From Tanypteryx hageni (taxonomy: Eukaryota > Arthropoda > Insecta > Odonata > Petaluridae): a stretch of 64,000 nucleotides of DNA. The position numbers and the translations under genes were made by a program. The stretch's first letter is position 1. Every line of letters begins with the position of its first letter. The stretch covers positions 83,267,855 through 83,331,854 of the forward strand of contig CM054118.1 of NCBI GenBank assembly GCA_028673005.1, read 5' to 3'. The notes beneath the pieces were generated by a model that saw nothing but the letters and a program-made list of their open reading frames with translations, ran no database searches and had not been told where the DNA came from. Of the stretch, positions 33,961 through 45,939 are shown one piece after another.

Positions 33961-35605
33961 CTTACATGTATTTTTCAACGTGCTTGCTAGCTTCTCGTTA
34001 AATACTCATCTGAGCGAAAGATATTGAGAACATTGTGAAATCTCAAAGAACGCATTTGGAAACTCTGTGTACTCTGACATGGTGTACATCTTTCTAATCT
34101 CGATCAACTTGTAAATAAAATTCCAAATAGTTGACAAATGTTGTTTCATTAATTAATAATATGAGTGGCACAGTTACTTCCATACAGTGCAATTAAAGTA
34201 TTTATTACAAATTGGCATATAAGCAAGCGCATTAAAAATGAAATAATCACTAAAAATCTTTCTTCCAATCTGATACACATGAAAATTATTGTGTATCAAA
34301 GATGAAGAATATATCACAATTGAATCTTACATTTACAGTAAGATACTATGATCAAACGAAAAATTATCTGAGAATTTAGGTACTGTAATTAGTTAAATCA
34401 TTATTTTCATAGGAATCATTTAATACTGCCATCGTTTTAGGTATCATTTGTTAGATACCTGTTTTATCCTAAAAAGGCTTTTTAAATCAAAATATATTTA
34501 TATTTAATTTTAAAGCACCGTCTGACTATCACTCACCTAATCCCCTTTTAGTAAGATAAATAATCCAATTCTGCACTGATGCAATTAAAAAGAATCGAGT
34601 TTTTCTTTCTAATAGAAAAATAAGTAGACACCCGCTAGAGGAGTTCATGCTACGCGAATGGGTTCCTAAGTATTCGTCAATGGTATCTGACGGGAGGTCT
34701 TAGAAATGGACATAAGTGATCAAGCAGTTTCTTCAGAACGATTTAATGTAGTTTTGTCATGGAACAAAAAATAGCAATTACGAATATTTGGCCGAGCCAC
34801 TGGTTGAATATGTGTTGAATATAGAAGATCAATTTAAAGTCATGACTGCCGAAGAAGCTTTATGTCATAATCATAGAATTCAAAACGAGCGTGAATAGAT
34901 TATTAATAAGTAACGTCAAGACTGAACTTTATAGATGCATGTTTCTGAAAGTACAAGTTGCTACCCAATATTAGATGCCTGGGAAAAGCAAATTATTTTT
35001 TCAATCATTATGGAAAATTTTTGAGCAAATACTACCAGCAACCTGCAGCGTGAATATAGGTATTCTCATCCTATTTACGGTGAAAGAGTTTCTGTTTATT
35101 TACTAGAGCAAAGGCTGAAAAATATCTGAACAGACTAGGAAGGAACTACTATTAATAGGGAAATTATAGCTCATTACATCGTTATAAAATCACGAGACAA
35201 AATATCACACATGGTTTTACCTCAATGTAGAAATTATTGAGTTACATCGTAGAACAGAGAAATAGAGTTTCTCCCTAGGACTTTATGGGACCACATTAGG
35301 AGAAACGATGATGCAAGAGAAGAACTTGAGGGTTGCTTTAGTTAATTATACCCACCAATACTTGAGGCCCAGAGTTAAAAATAAACAGAATGACACAGAC
35401 GGTCTCAAGACGAGAAAAAGTATAGTTACATCCACAAATACATCCGAATTATAAGAAACCGCAACTAATGCTTCCTTCATGCCCCAGAAGTGACTCAAGA
35501 GTTAAGTGTTTGTACGGAGACACACCTTAGCCTCGATGTAAACCACTAGCTAGGAAATTCCAATTCCATGTGGAGGATCATTCGGCGGTGAATAGATTGT
35601 CACAC
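33961..35605. other. AT-rich stretch with a possible unassigned coding relic
   Basis: No firm feature. Between about 34800 and 35450 one reading gives runs such as LVEYVLNIEDQFKVMTAEEA and ERVSVYLLEQRLKNI separated by stops, weakly like a decayed retroelement gag. I do not assign it. Confidence 0.25.
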
Positions 35606-35609
35606 TGGG

Positions 35610-35870
35610 TTCGCGGCTGAAGGAGGGAGTTAGGGGTAGTTGGAGAGAGAGAGGGGGGGTGGGTGGGGTGGGTAGTGGATGGGGGAGGTGAATGAGGGAG
35701 GAGAGAGGGAGAGTGGGTGGGGTGGGGAGTGGATGGGGAGGAGGGGAATGAGGGAGGAGAGAGGTAGAGTGGGTGGGGTGGGGAGTGGATGGGGGAGGGA
35801 AATGAGGGAGGAGAATGAGGGAGGGAAATCAGGGAGGGGAAGGAGGGAGGAGAGGGAGAGAGAGTGGGGT
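35610..35870. repeat. Polypurine minisatellite
   Basis: Units such as GAGTGGGTGGGGTGGGGAGT, then GGATGGGGGAGG and AATGAGGGAGGAGAGAGG, forming about 3 long units of 60-70 bp. Confidence 0.9.
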
Positions 35871-36122
35871 GTAGGGGGAGGTGGCGATATTGAAAGCGCT
35901 GGAGAGCGACGTCGGAAGGGACCCGATGTGTTTGCACGTGTGGTCGCGCGTGGCCATCCGAGGCACCCGCCTTCGGGGCGCTCTTATGTAGCAGCCTAGT
36001 GCTAATAGAAGAGGAAACACGTTTGCTTTTCAAGCAATGGGAAGACGTGAACTATTTCGTTCAGAGGAGGAATGGTCAGAATATCCGCTGCTCTTCGCCT
36101 GGGGCCATCCGCAGATCCATCG

Positions 36123-36125
<3 letters not shown>

Positions 36126-36173
<48 letters not shown>
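36126..36173. repeat. (TA)n microsatellite
   Basis: About 24 TA units. Unlike the others, no PLE or SINE could be recognised next to it. Confidence 0.95.
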
Positions 36174-36176
<3 letters not shown>

Positions 36177-37905
36177 CTTATCACTATTTACTCGCAACTG
36201 TCTTTTTAAAATCTCTTTTCCCTCTCTCTGTCTTTCCTGAGTTCACAATCGATATAGAAGTGATGGTGTCATCGTTCTGGAATATCTCCTAATGAACGCA
36301 AAATCATTGGCATAAATGCACGAGTAATACGGAATGTGTTGCACAATATTTTTTTATTTGAATTTTGGTGACAAGTATTTAACGGGAATCCGAGCGATTT
36401 TCCACGCTTATTTTTTAAATCTCACCTAAAACATCCGTTAATCCAATATTTTTTATAGCTAATAATTTTCATATTTAATGTTCTAAGTATGTGGTTGTTT
36501 CTTTTTATTAAATAAATGAAATTTTTAAAGTTTATAGGCAGAGAACTGACATATTCTCATGCTATGTTAGCAACGATATTTGAGAATAAAAAGAAAATTA
36601 AAAAAATGATTGCATTTAATGTGAATGCTGACAATGTTATGTCATGTTTTATTCACTTCTAAAATTAATGGAATATGGATATGAGTTAACTTTAACTGTA
36701 TAGTTTTATTATATCAAGCACCATCAGAAGTAATTGTTTTTTACTAAAGCAATACAAAATTTGAAAAAATAGCACAATCACAGTCGAGTAACACTTTACT
36801 GGCTTGATCAAAATGGAAGATTGTTCCGAATAATTAAAAATCCTGTCAATTAAAGTAACATCCAATTTTGAGAAGAGAATAAATTTTATTTATTCTGATT
36901 GTTTTTGAGTCACCCATGCCATAATAACTTGCAACTTCTGTTTAACCTTAATCAAGTCATTCGCACGCTTTTAATTCATCTTCTGAGGGCAATGCAGGCT
37001 TGTCTTTCTCTCTGAACGAATGCTAAAAAATAACTGTCGTAAAGTAGAATCAGGATGTACATAAAATCCCTTATTCTTTTTAAATCCGGCATAAAGCATT
37101 TTTGTGCCCACCAGTTGGAAACAAAACAGTCATATTCAGTGAAATACTGTGAAGTGAGCAAATGCCAAAAGAGTGAAATATTTTCAGTAGAGCAACGAAA
37201 ACTTCTACGTTATTGATATTTTTACTGCATTTTCAGGCAAACATGCTTCTTTATATCAAGGAAGGGACCCCCCGAGACAGGACAGTTTAGCCGAAGTGTC
37301 GGTGAACCGAGCGCCGGATAAGATACCTTTCATCGAGAATATTTTAATGCTCACTAGTTGTTTAATAGGTTGTCAAAAACTGTACGAGTAATTAAAAAAT
37401 TAAAAATCCTTCAAAATTTGCATCTGTCATTTTTACTAAATAAAATCGATTTTTTGAGCAATTAATTCCCTTATAAAAATAAGCTAAAACCTCACCCTCG
37501 GTAGCTCTAATAACTTCAAGTAATCTTAAACTCACTCACAAGAGAACATTTTTTGATCCCTCGGTTAAATTATTACAACTATTCTTAGGTTGACTTTTAT
37601 CACCTGATCTGATATGGAAATATACAGATACAATGGGTAAGAGTGAATAAACTCTATCGAAATGACCTTTATTCTATAGTCCGCCATCGGCTCAAAAGAA
37701 AATAATTGAAAATGGCGCATGTCGTGACAGATATGCACCTGATATTGCAGCCGAAAATTAAAAGATCTCGTGCACTCATGCATACAAAATATTGCGATAG
37801 CAAAGGAAAATAATTTATTCTTTCCTCCCTTTATTATTTTTTGGCATTCCGCACGCTCGTCGAATCCTCATTTGCATGATTTTCTCCGGCGAAATCAAAG
37901 GGAGG
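36174..37905. other. AT-rich stretch, nothing recognised
   Basis: No coding or RNA family recognised. Confidence 0.4.
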
Positions 37906-37909
37906 AAGA

Positions 37910-38660
37910 CGAGTGTTAGGAGATGGTGATGGAGGTTTGGGAGGTGGGGGGAAGAGAGAGAAAGATAGAGGGAAAACGAGAATAAAAGAGGAGAAAATAA
38001 GAAGGTTGAGAAGAGAATTGAGAGGAAGAGAGAAAAAAGGAGCACAGACACGTAAAAGGAGAAATGGAGAAGGAACGGAGATGGAGTCGGTGAAAAGATT
38101 GAGGTACGAAGGAAGGTAGGAATGGGGTGAGAGAGAGGAAAGGAAGGAATATCCAGAGAAATGGAGGTGCAAGAATTAGAGATGAAGGGAAGCGAGCGAT
38201 ATAGTGATAGAGTGAAGAAGGAAAGGAGACGGCAAAGAGCAAGAACGGGTAAAGGAAGAACGAGAAGAGGAATAACGGGAAGGGAAAGAACAGGAAGAGA
38301 AAGAATTAGAAAAGGAAGAACGGGAAAAGGAAAGATGGGAAGAGGAAGAACGGGAAGATGAAGAACGGGAAGAGGAAGAACGGAAAGATGAAGAACGGGA
38401 AGAGGAAGACCGTGAAGAGGAAGAACGGGAAGAGTAAGAACGGGAAGGTATTGGAGGAAGAAAGGATGGATATATCGAGAATAGGGGAGGCGGTAAAATG
38501 GAAGAGTGGAATGAGTGGAGACTTGGATGCTGCGATCTGGGAATAAGAAGCGCGGATGACGCGTCGGAATGCGCAGGGGTGGATGAAGAGAGGGGGAGAG
38601 GGGGGGAGAGAGAGATAGATAGGAGAGAGAGAGAGAGGAGAGACAGAGAGAGAGATAGAG
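37910..38660. repeat. Polypurine block with GAAGAACGGGAAGAG units
   Basis: Plus strand purine-rich. From about 38250 to 38450 it is built of AGAACGGGAAGAGGA variants of 12-15 bp. The 348- and 380-codon minus-strand frames across it are low-complexity Ser/Leu/Pro products. Confidence 0.9.
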
Positions 38661-40079
38661 AGAGCACTTTTTCCAGATGGGATGGAGATGTGATGGTGTC
38701 AGCAGGAGCTTTCCGATAGATGGCAGTGGGTTTCCCTGGAGAGACTCCATTTCCTGGGCGGCAGCGAGTGTATCCGTATGACGTATCACAGGGGGCGCGC
38801 GGGTGCAGGTGGGTGGGAGATTGCGGCGGGGCGGAAGAAGTACGGGGGAAGAAAGGGGCAAGAGGGCCGGAGGCAGGGGGGTAGGGCAAGAAGGTCGGGG
38901 GCATGGGGGGGAGGCGAGCCGGGAAGGCGCCGCGACGGGAGAAAACTGCGTGAGATCGGAGTTTGGAAGAAGGAAACGGTTTGATAGGTGGAGTTGAATG
39001 GTGGCAAAGGGAGGGGTAGGGTGAAGAGAGAGAGAGAGGAGGGATGGGTATAAAATGGAGGGAGGGAGGATTCGGAGAAAAGGGTGGATTCCGAGTGTTA
39101 AGTAGACTGAATGGATAGAGAAGGGCGGGATGTAGGAAGAAGGGGAATGGCAAGTAGAGAGGAGCGTGTGCGGAGAAAATTGCTAGCGTGATGCTGAATT
39201 GGAGACCGTTAGTTGAATGGACAGGAAATGTGTGGAAAGGGTCACATATAGAACATTCCATATGAATCGATGCAACGTTACCGAAGAAATAGAGAAATGT
39301 TTCATTCTTAACGTCCAAGATTACAAAAATGTTATATAGAATATCTAACTCGAGTGCTTTTTAAAATATAGCAGCAAAATATTGGGTACATATGGAATCA
39401 CAACATTGTGTGTTTATGTGGGGTTTCCGTAATTCCAAGTCTCTTTTATGTGAGATCGACGTATTGTTGTCAGAAACCGCAATTTTTTGTATAACACACG
39501 TATTTTATAACCGGGAGATATTTTAACCTTTCAGTCGACATCCTTCCATAAAAATAACAAATAAATTCTCTTATTGCGAAGTACAGCGACTTTAGGTTAT
39601 TATATTAATTTGTTCTCTCTGCAAAAATGATATTCATTAAGGAAATAGTTACGAAAAATCGAGGAATTTATTTTGTTATTTTGTCAAATGGTTCAAGCAA
39701 ATGACGGCCAATCTAGGGTACGAACTAATTTCATCTCCAACCTGCCTACTGGTGCTATTAAGCGAGAGGGACGACCCGCAATTCAATGGGATCTGGAAAA
39801 TGGGAGGAAGCATAGAGAGTGGAAGAGTACAGAGAGGAGACGAGTATAGAGAAGGGGGAAGTGTAGTGAGGGCGGGGGAGGAAGGAAGTTAGCGTTTGGT
39901 TGATGCGGGAAGAGGGACTCATGACGAGGAGATTAAGTTCGGGGAAGGGAGACGAACGCTCGAATAGGTGTCGCTACATCTCAATATTCTATGGCAAAGC
40001 CTGAGAACGGGAGAGAGGTAAGCTCCCGAATGCGAGAAGAGGAGGTCATAAACGCGGGGTTGGAGAGGGAGAGCGTGTA
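38661..40079. other. Mixed-composition spacer
   Basis: GC-rich at 38750-38960, AT-rich at 39260-39700. No gene recognised. Confidence 0.35.
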
Positions 40080-40600
40080 ATAAGCCCTCGCATGGCGACG
40101 GGCGGAGGACGTAAGAGGATGCGGATGAAGCAGGGAAGGGGAGAGCGGCGAAGAAGCGGACGGGTATGCCGCGGTTGGAGTCTGTTGTGGCATATTACGC
40201 GATCCGCTATCCCTGGGAGTTCATGTCCTAACTGTCATGGGGCCTCAAATAAAGAGGAGAGCATGGTAACGCTGCGGGGAAAACGCAGTTAGGGGAGCCT
40301 CTATGACGGTCAGCGGGGAAGCGAAGTTCTCCGGACGGGCGAGGCCGTCCCGGGGACGTTTTAGGTCCCTGCCGTCCCCTCGTACGACCGTACACGCGCG
40401 TGATAAAACGACTTCCCGGCACCAGGAACCGCACCGGCCTCGCTCCGAGTCAGACATTCCGAGGCCAATACTCCAGGCTTGGTAATATGGTCCCGCACCG
40501 TACTTTGATGAATTCTGCGGCTCGGAGCGGCGCGCGGGGATTAGGGATTGCGTTGAAACTTACGCTGGAACGGTCCTACACATAATGCGTCCGACGCAAA
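40080..40600. other. GC-rich, CpG-containing patch
   Basis: The strongest GC-rich non-repetitive island in the window, with many CpG (for example GGGCGAGGCCGTCCCGGGGA at about 40338). Frames on both strands of 60-70 codons show no known domain. It could be a promoter or first-exon region, but no splice or coding evidence supports this. Confidence 0.35.
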
Positions 40601-42595
40601 ATAACTGGGACGGTGCTATACGAGAAAACGAAGCCAAAAACTAATTCCAATGATAATTTCCTTGCTTCTTTCTATCATTTAATAAAAAAATACGTTTTAT
40701 TAAATAAGCAAGCCATTTAGCGCCACGATCGCTGTGGTAGGTTCAAGAAAGTGTTCCAGGAATATTTTTAGCAGCTTTACAGCTCGATGAAAAAATTATC
40801 AAATAACCTAATTTTCGAGATTTGACGCTTTCTCTACACACGTGTAAAACAATTTGACGAGTATATCTGGCAAAATGAAAACTCAAATTAAACAAAACAT
40901 ACAAATGTTGCAATGGAAATATATATAATATTTTAGGAAATAATGAATTAATATACTAATCCCAAACTTCACTATCTTCACCCATAACTAAATTTTCCTC
41001 CAAGGACGCAAAAGTGTGAGATTATAAAATTATTTTTCTTAGAAATATTTACAAACCTAATGTAGAACTATGAGATATAAAATTATGAACCTCTGTATTT
41101 TAAATACCACATGAATTTTCGAACCATCATTCAGCGCCACAGGAACCACTAATTATAATAATTTTATACTTCTCCAACGTGTAGCTGACGATATTATACA
41201 GACATCTAACGAAATTATTTAAATATTTGTGTAACACTATTTTATGGGTTTATATCAAATATCTAAGAAGTAGATGGAATGATTTATATCCCGCAATTAC
41301 TTGTGTTTTCTAATTGCCTCACGTTTTTTAATTTAAATTCCCTAAATAGCAGTCCTTTAATTTATTGAGAGGTGCTCTTTTATCGTGCAAATGTATCTCG
41401 GTGGTGCAAGAAGGCAGAAATTCCCGAGAATAAAGAAGGAATCATTTACACAACGAATCAAGCACTCGGGACGCAGTGGCGCGGCGCAGATAGATAATCC
41501 GAGGGAAAAAAGCGCCCTCTTCACTGAAATCACTCGAGCGGCAAGGAATTCAAATAAATACGAGCGGGCATTCCTCCACCATTCTATAGAAAACAGAAGC
41601 ACCTTCCTCCATTAACTTGTTTCTTCACACACTTCACTTCTCGGCCTCTTTTCTGCTCAAAATTAACTTCTTTGAAGTATTTGAATGGCGTTAAAGAAGA
41701 TAATCAATTGAGCGAGATGAATCGAAAGGGTTATCATGGATGCGAAATTACTATTCTAGCCACTTCTGAATTAAAAATATTCTAAACAAAATCGACAATC
41801 CTCTTCTGAATCCCTATACATATTTAATTACAATAAGCGATTTAAAAATGCGCTAAACTGAGCGTAAACGTGCCTTGTAATTTCACAGAGAAAAATTATA
41901 AATGTTCATCATTCCTGTTGTCGACTATTAAACAGAACGCAATATATATTATTCTATCTGAAATAATCATCAGCGTAAATAGAACATTTTATTAATAGAT
42001 ATATTAAGGTAATTAGCAGCGATGTAAATGAGTTTATAGTGTGATATTCAACATTATTTGTTTCATGATAGTATCATATTTATATCTTTTTGAAATTAAT
42101 ATATTTGAATGATCATATATATTTCACCTGTTTTAGAAAATAATTTTCTACGTAAGTGAACCACAACTCTTAACACTAGATTTCGGATGCAAAGGAATAG
42201 CTATAATTATTCGAAAAAACTTAATCTTTGCAAAAATAATCATTAACAAGGTTTTATTACGTCATCGATTACGATACATTAAAAATTAGTCTTTAAAATC
42301 TTCTCAAATTTCAAAAATGCCACCGTTCTTTATCGATCTTCAATACCGGTCCATAATTTTAGTGGAAGACGCGCAGCAGTGGTTTTGAATTATAAAATGT
42401 AAATTTCTCCAGGACGGGACTCAACCTATTAAAGAATTAAGTGAGATCGGTGATAAAGCAGTGCTTTTATTCACATCCGCCTTTCAATACTCCCTTCGAA
42501 TACGCCTTTCGAGAGGAATCAAAAGTCAGTTCGCCCCCAAAGCGATCGATCGCCAAAATTTTAATCCCAATAAATTATGGAATGCTTTATCTCCA
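40601..42595. other. AT-rich stretch, nothing recognised
   Basis: Frames on both strands at 41357-41615 have no motif. No repeat family recognised. Confidence 0.4.
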
Positions 42596-42599
42596 TCTC

Positions 42600-42780
42600 G
42601 ATTCGTCTCCATTTTCCTCCTCTTGCCGGGTCGTCCTTTTCTCGAGTTCTTTTCTCCGCCATCTTTCCTTCCTCATCTTTCCTTTCTCTCCCCCATTCCT
42701 CCGCCCTCCCCTCTCCCCCCTCTATCCGCCCTCTCTTCCTCATTTCTCCCTTCCTCCCCCTCTATCCGCCCTTTTCCTAG
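42600..42780. repeat. Polypyrimidine-rich tract
   Basis: CTTTCCTTCC and CCCTCTATCCGCCCT words. Several open frames overlap but are low complexity. Confidence 0.6.
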
Positions 42781-44205
42781 CCATTTCCTTTGGCCCGGCT
42801 TTCCGCTCATCTTCGAATGAAACTCTTTCTTCGGCATCCCCTTCCTATCTGTTCTCATCACGTTACTGCGCCACTTTCGCCTCTTTTTCCCCGTCCTATC
42901 ATCCTGTTTTGCCGCTCGCAGCCTGTTCCACACACAATCATTTCTGACTCGAACCCTCCTTGGTTCCCCCAAAAACTTGTATTATCTGCCGCCTTCAATT
43001 TTCTTTCGTCTCTCTCTCTCTCATTTGAGGACTACGTTTCGGGGCTGTAATCCTAAGTAGTGGATGAAACATGCTAATGGATGAAACATGCAATCTATGG
43101 ACGATAGTCTAGTAAACTATAAATGTTTATTATTTTTTCCTGTGAAATTATTGTTAGGTATTTTCAAATACTAATTTTCACTGAAAGTCTTCTTTCTTAG
43201 AGTCGGCCGTAACCTCTTTTGAGGTTTGCTATGTTCCGCAGAACATGACATCATATTTATTGCGCTTTTTTACATCCTTTATGCTCTCTTTCGGAATTAC
43301 TCTTCACATGAATTCCATTAACAAATTCGCTGTCTCTCAAATTTCACAATATTTCGCCATAAGCAAAAATGAATTGGCGAATTTGTAGATATTTTAAAGC
43401 TTTATGTATAAATTTTTAATTTTGGCTGTTTATAAAAAGAAACGTACATGGCCGTCCTGAGCACCTGACGATCGGCTATATTTAAGCCTTAACAGAGTTT
43501 TTATATTAATAGTACTTCATTACCCTTAGTTTCTTTAGTTTATATACAGTATCATTTGAATATATTTATTGAAAAAGAAGATGATTCCACAAATATCCAA
43601 ACATGCTTTAATTAGGGCAAATTGCCAAAAAAATACTTCTAAAGAGAAATATAAAGCGGAATTCATATACATATTTACCTTTAATTTTGAAAAACGAAAA
43701 AATTGTAGCTCTAATTCTACAAAAATACAAAGAAAAAGAAATGCTGAAATTACGTTGAAAGCAGGCATCTAGGTATTTTGCGCAGAATGAGGACTTATAG
43801 AAGGGAAACTGAAAACCAAGATAGTTTTCAAAGCTCCAAAAGTTAAAGTAAGTGATTTTTTAAAACCTTAGATTCTATTATTGAAATAAAAGAGACGCAG
43901 GGCCTCGTAAACGCACATGAAGATAGTGGACACCTTTGGTTTGGTCGGCAGAACACTTTTGGGTGCGTCAAAATACACTTAAAAAAACATTAACGTAAAT
44001 AATGGCATTAAAATTACCTAAAAATTTTAAAAGAGTTTAGGATGAAGAATTTATTTCCTCCCGAGTTCCCTCCATGAACCCAGCAGAAACTATAGCAAGA
44101 TAGGTTCAGAAAAACATTACGGAAAATGTTATCGCTAAATAAGAACTAAAGTGGCTTTATCTCGTTCTTAAATGACAAGCAGAGCAAACCGCTCGATGGC
44201 TGATG
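42781..44205. other. Spacer, nothing recognised
   Basis: No supported feature. Confidence 0.35.
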
Positions 44206-44210
44206 GAATA

Positions 44211-44385
44211 TAGCGATCTGAAGGTCCTATGCAGACAGGCATAAGCTGTAATCTTGGGGATATTTGGCTAGTTCGGCCCCAACCAAGAAACATCCGCGTT
44301 CAGAAAAGAGAATATTCATTGGTAGAATATCCTCCCTGCAAGTGAAAGACCAGGGTTCTATTCCCTGTCATACCACTCGTTGGTT
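44211..44385 (+). mobile_element. SINE family A, copy 4, rearranged
   Basis: It begins with an inverted tail (GATGGAATATAGCGATCTGA, GTCCTATGCAGACAGGCATA, AGCTGTAATCTTGG; 44211-44260). It continues forward with GGCTAGTTCGGCCCCAACCA, the tRNA-like remnant TTGGTAGAATATCCTCCC, TGCAAGTGAAAGACCAGGG and TTCTATTCCC. The forward 3' tail is missing. Confidence 0.85.
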
Positions 44386-45020
44386 GTCAACTGTTCTTTT
44401 AAGAGAGACGCGGGTGTAGAACAGGAACCGCGGGCTTCCTATTCCAGTGATGACGAGAGCGTTCCTTTCTCGTGGCATAACTTGGCAGACCACGGCTGAT
44501 GTATAACCTTTCCTATGAGAAACGCGTGCTCGCGGCAAAGAGAGAAATTAACACGGTTGAGGACGATATCCTCTCAAACGAGAAGTAGAAAACGCGATTC
44601 GATGCAAGTCACGATTCCGTTGAAATTTAATAGTCGAATTGAATTAACAGAGTTTAATTCACTTAGCAAAGGAAATTGTATTGTCGGAACTAGTATACTG
44701 TAAAGTATTTCACATAGACGGAAAGTCAAGTGCAGTTGTTGGAATTTATTTCCAAGCCATGAAATTCATAATCATCATAGTTAAGCCGTCCTTAGATAGG
44801 TCCGTGATTATTATTGGTTTAATCAGGTTCTCCACATACTTCTGCATTATGAAATCTTTTTCATTTCATGTTTCTTTATCCCTTTCCAATCGTCTGTCAG
44901 CTGAAAAATTTTCCGTCCATTTTTCCTCTTTAATCATGTTCTTTCTCCTCAGTTAATATCCCAAACATCCGCTTTCCTCTTTTTAGTGCTTTTTCGTCAA
45001 TGCTGAAAGGCACTATTATC
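44386..45020. other. Spacer, nothing recognised
   Basis: No gene recognised; CCGTCCGTCCG at 45029 begins the next repeat. Confidence 0.35.
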
Positions 45021-45024
45021 TTCG

Positions 45025-45922
45025 TGATGTCCGTCCGTCCGTACGCATATATCAGGGAAGAATTGGCTTAACCGATTTCAACCAAATTTGGTATGTACAT
45101 AGAATATTAACATAAAATAATGACCAAAGTGACATATTTAGACCGGATCGATTTAGCAGGGGTACCACAATGACAAAATTAAACTTTTCGGTTATTATGA
45201 ATTTGGAAGGAATTGGCCAAACCGATTTCAACAAAATTTTGAATGAAGGAGGCATGCTATATAAAATAACAAAATAAAGATGCTTAGTCTAGATATAGGA
45301 AGCAGGGCTGCAACAATACAAGTAATAACAAATGTCCTTTTTAGAAGTATTTTTGTTGTGCTGCCCATATCAATTTTAACCAAATACAATATTTGTAATG
45401 TACACATATATACAAAACCATAATAGCATATTTGGACCGGATCAACCAAACAGAGGTGCCAAATTTACAAATTAAACTCATTTCGTAATTATGTTTCAAC
45501 TAAATTTTGAATTAAAGATTTGTACAACATACCATAATGAAATTATGATGTTTAAAGCGGAGATAAAGAGCAGGGCTACCACAATAAAAGGTAAAATAAT
45601 AATTCTTTTACACGTATTTCTAGAAAAATGGCAGCAATGATAATCCAATATGGTATACCTATATAATCCTTGTATAAATAAATAACCAAAATAGCACATT
45701 TTAACCGAGTCGACTAAACAGGGTTACCACAATATCAAGGTTAGAATTTTTCTGTAACTATGAATTTCGAAGGTATTGGCTGAACCGATTTCAAAAATAA
45801 ATTTCGTTAGTAGGGTGAGTAAAGGATTGCAAAACGAAATGAACATGAGTAGAACGAATCTAAAAAGCAGGGCTAACACAATACAGAGAAAAATTATTTT
45901 TCATTATAGGTACATGTATTTC
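45025..45922. repeat. Degenerate tandem array of a two-part (dimeric) unit
   Basis: Starts with GTCCGTCCGTCCGTACG and then alternates two related half-units of about 130-150 bp. A-type (about 45059, 45361, 45626) carries CCAAAGTGACATATTTAGAC and AGCAGGGGTACCACAAT words. B-type (about 45211, 45495, 45772) carries AACCGATTTCAACAAAATTT and GCAGGGCTACCACAATA words. This gives three dimers of about 280-300 bp. It abuts the truncated 3' end of the minus-strand LINE. Confidence 0.7.
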
Positions 45923-45939
45923 AATTGAACTATCTGCAC

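Noticed and set aside
36040..36120. Weak resemblance to SINE family A (GTTCAGAGGAGGAATGG, CAGAATATCCGC) before a (TA)n tract
   Set aside because: Only scattered words match; no B box or tail is present.
37815..39318. 348- and 380-codon minus-strand frames
   Set aside because: They overlap each other in different frames and mostly cover a GA minisatellite; the non-repetitive parts show no motif.
40228..40585. Short frames in the GC-rich island as a host first exon
   Set aside because: No splice signals, initiator context or domain that I could support.
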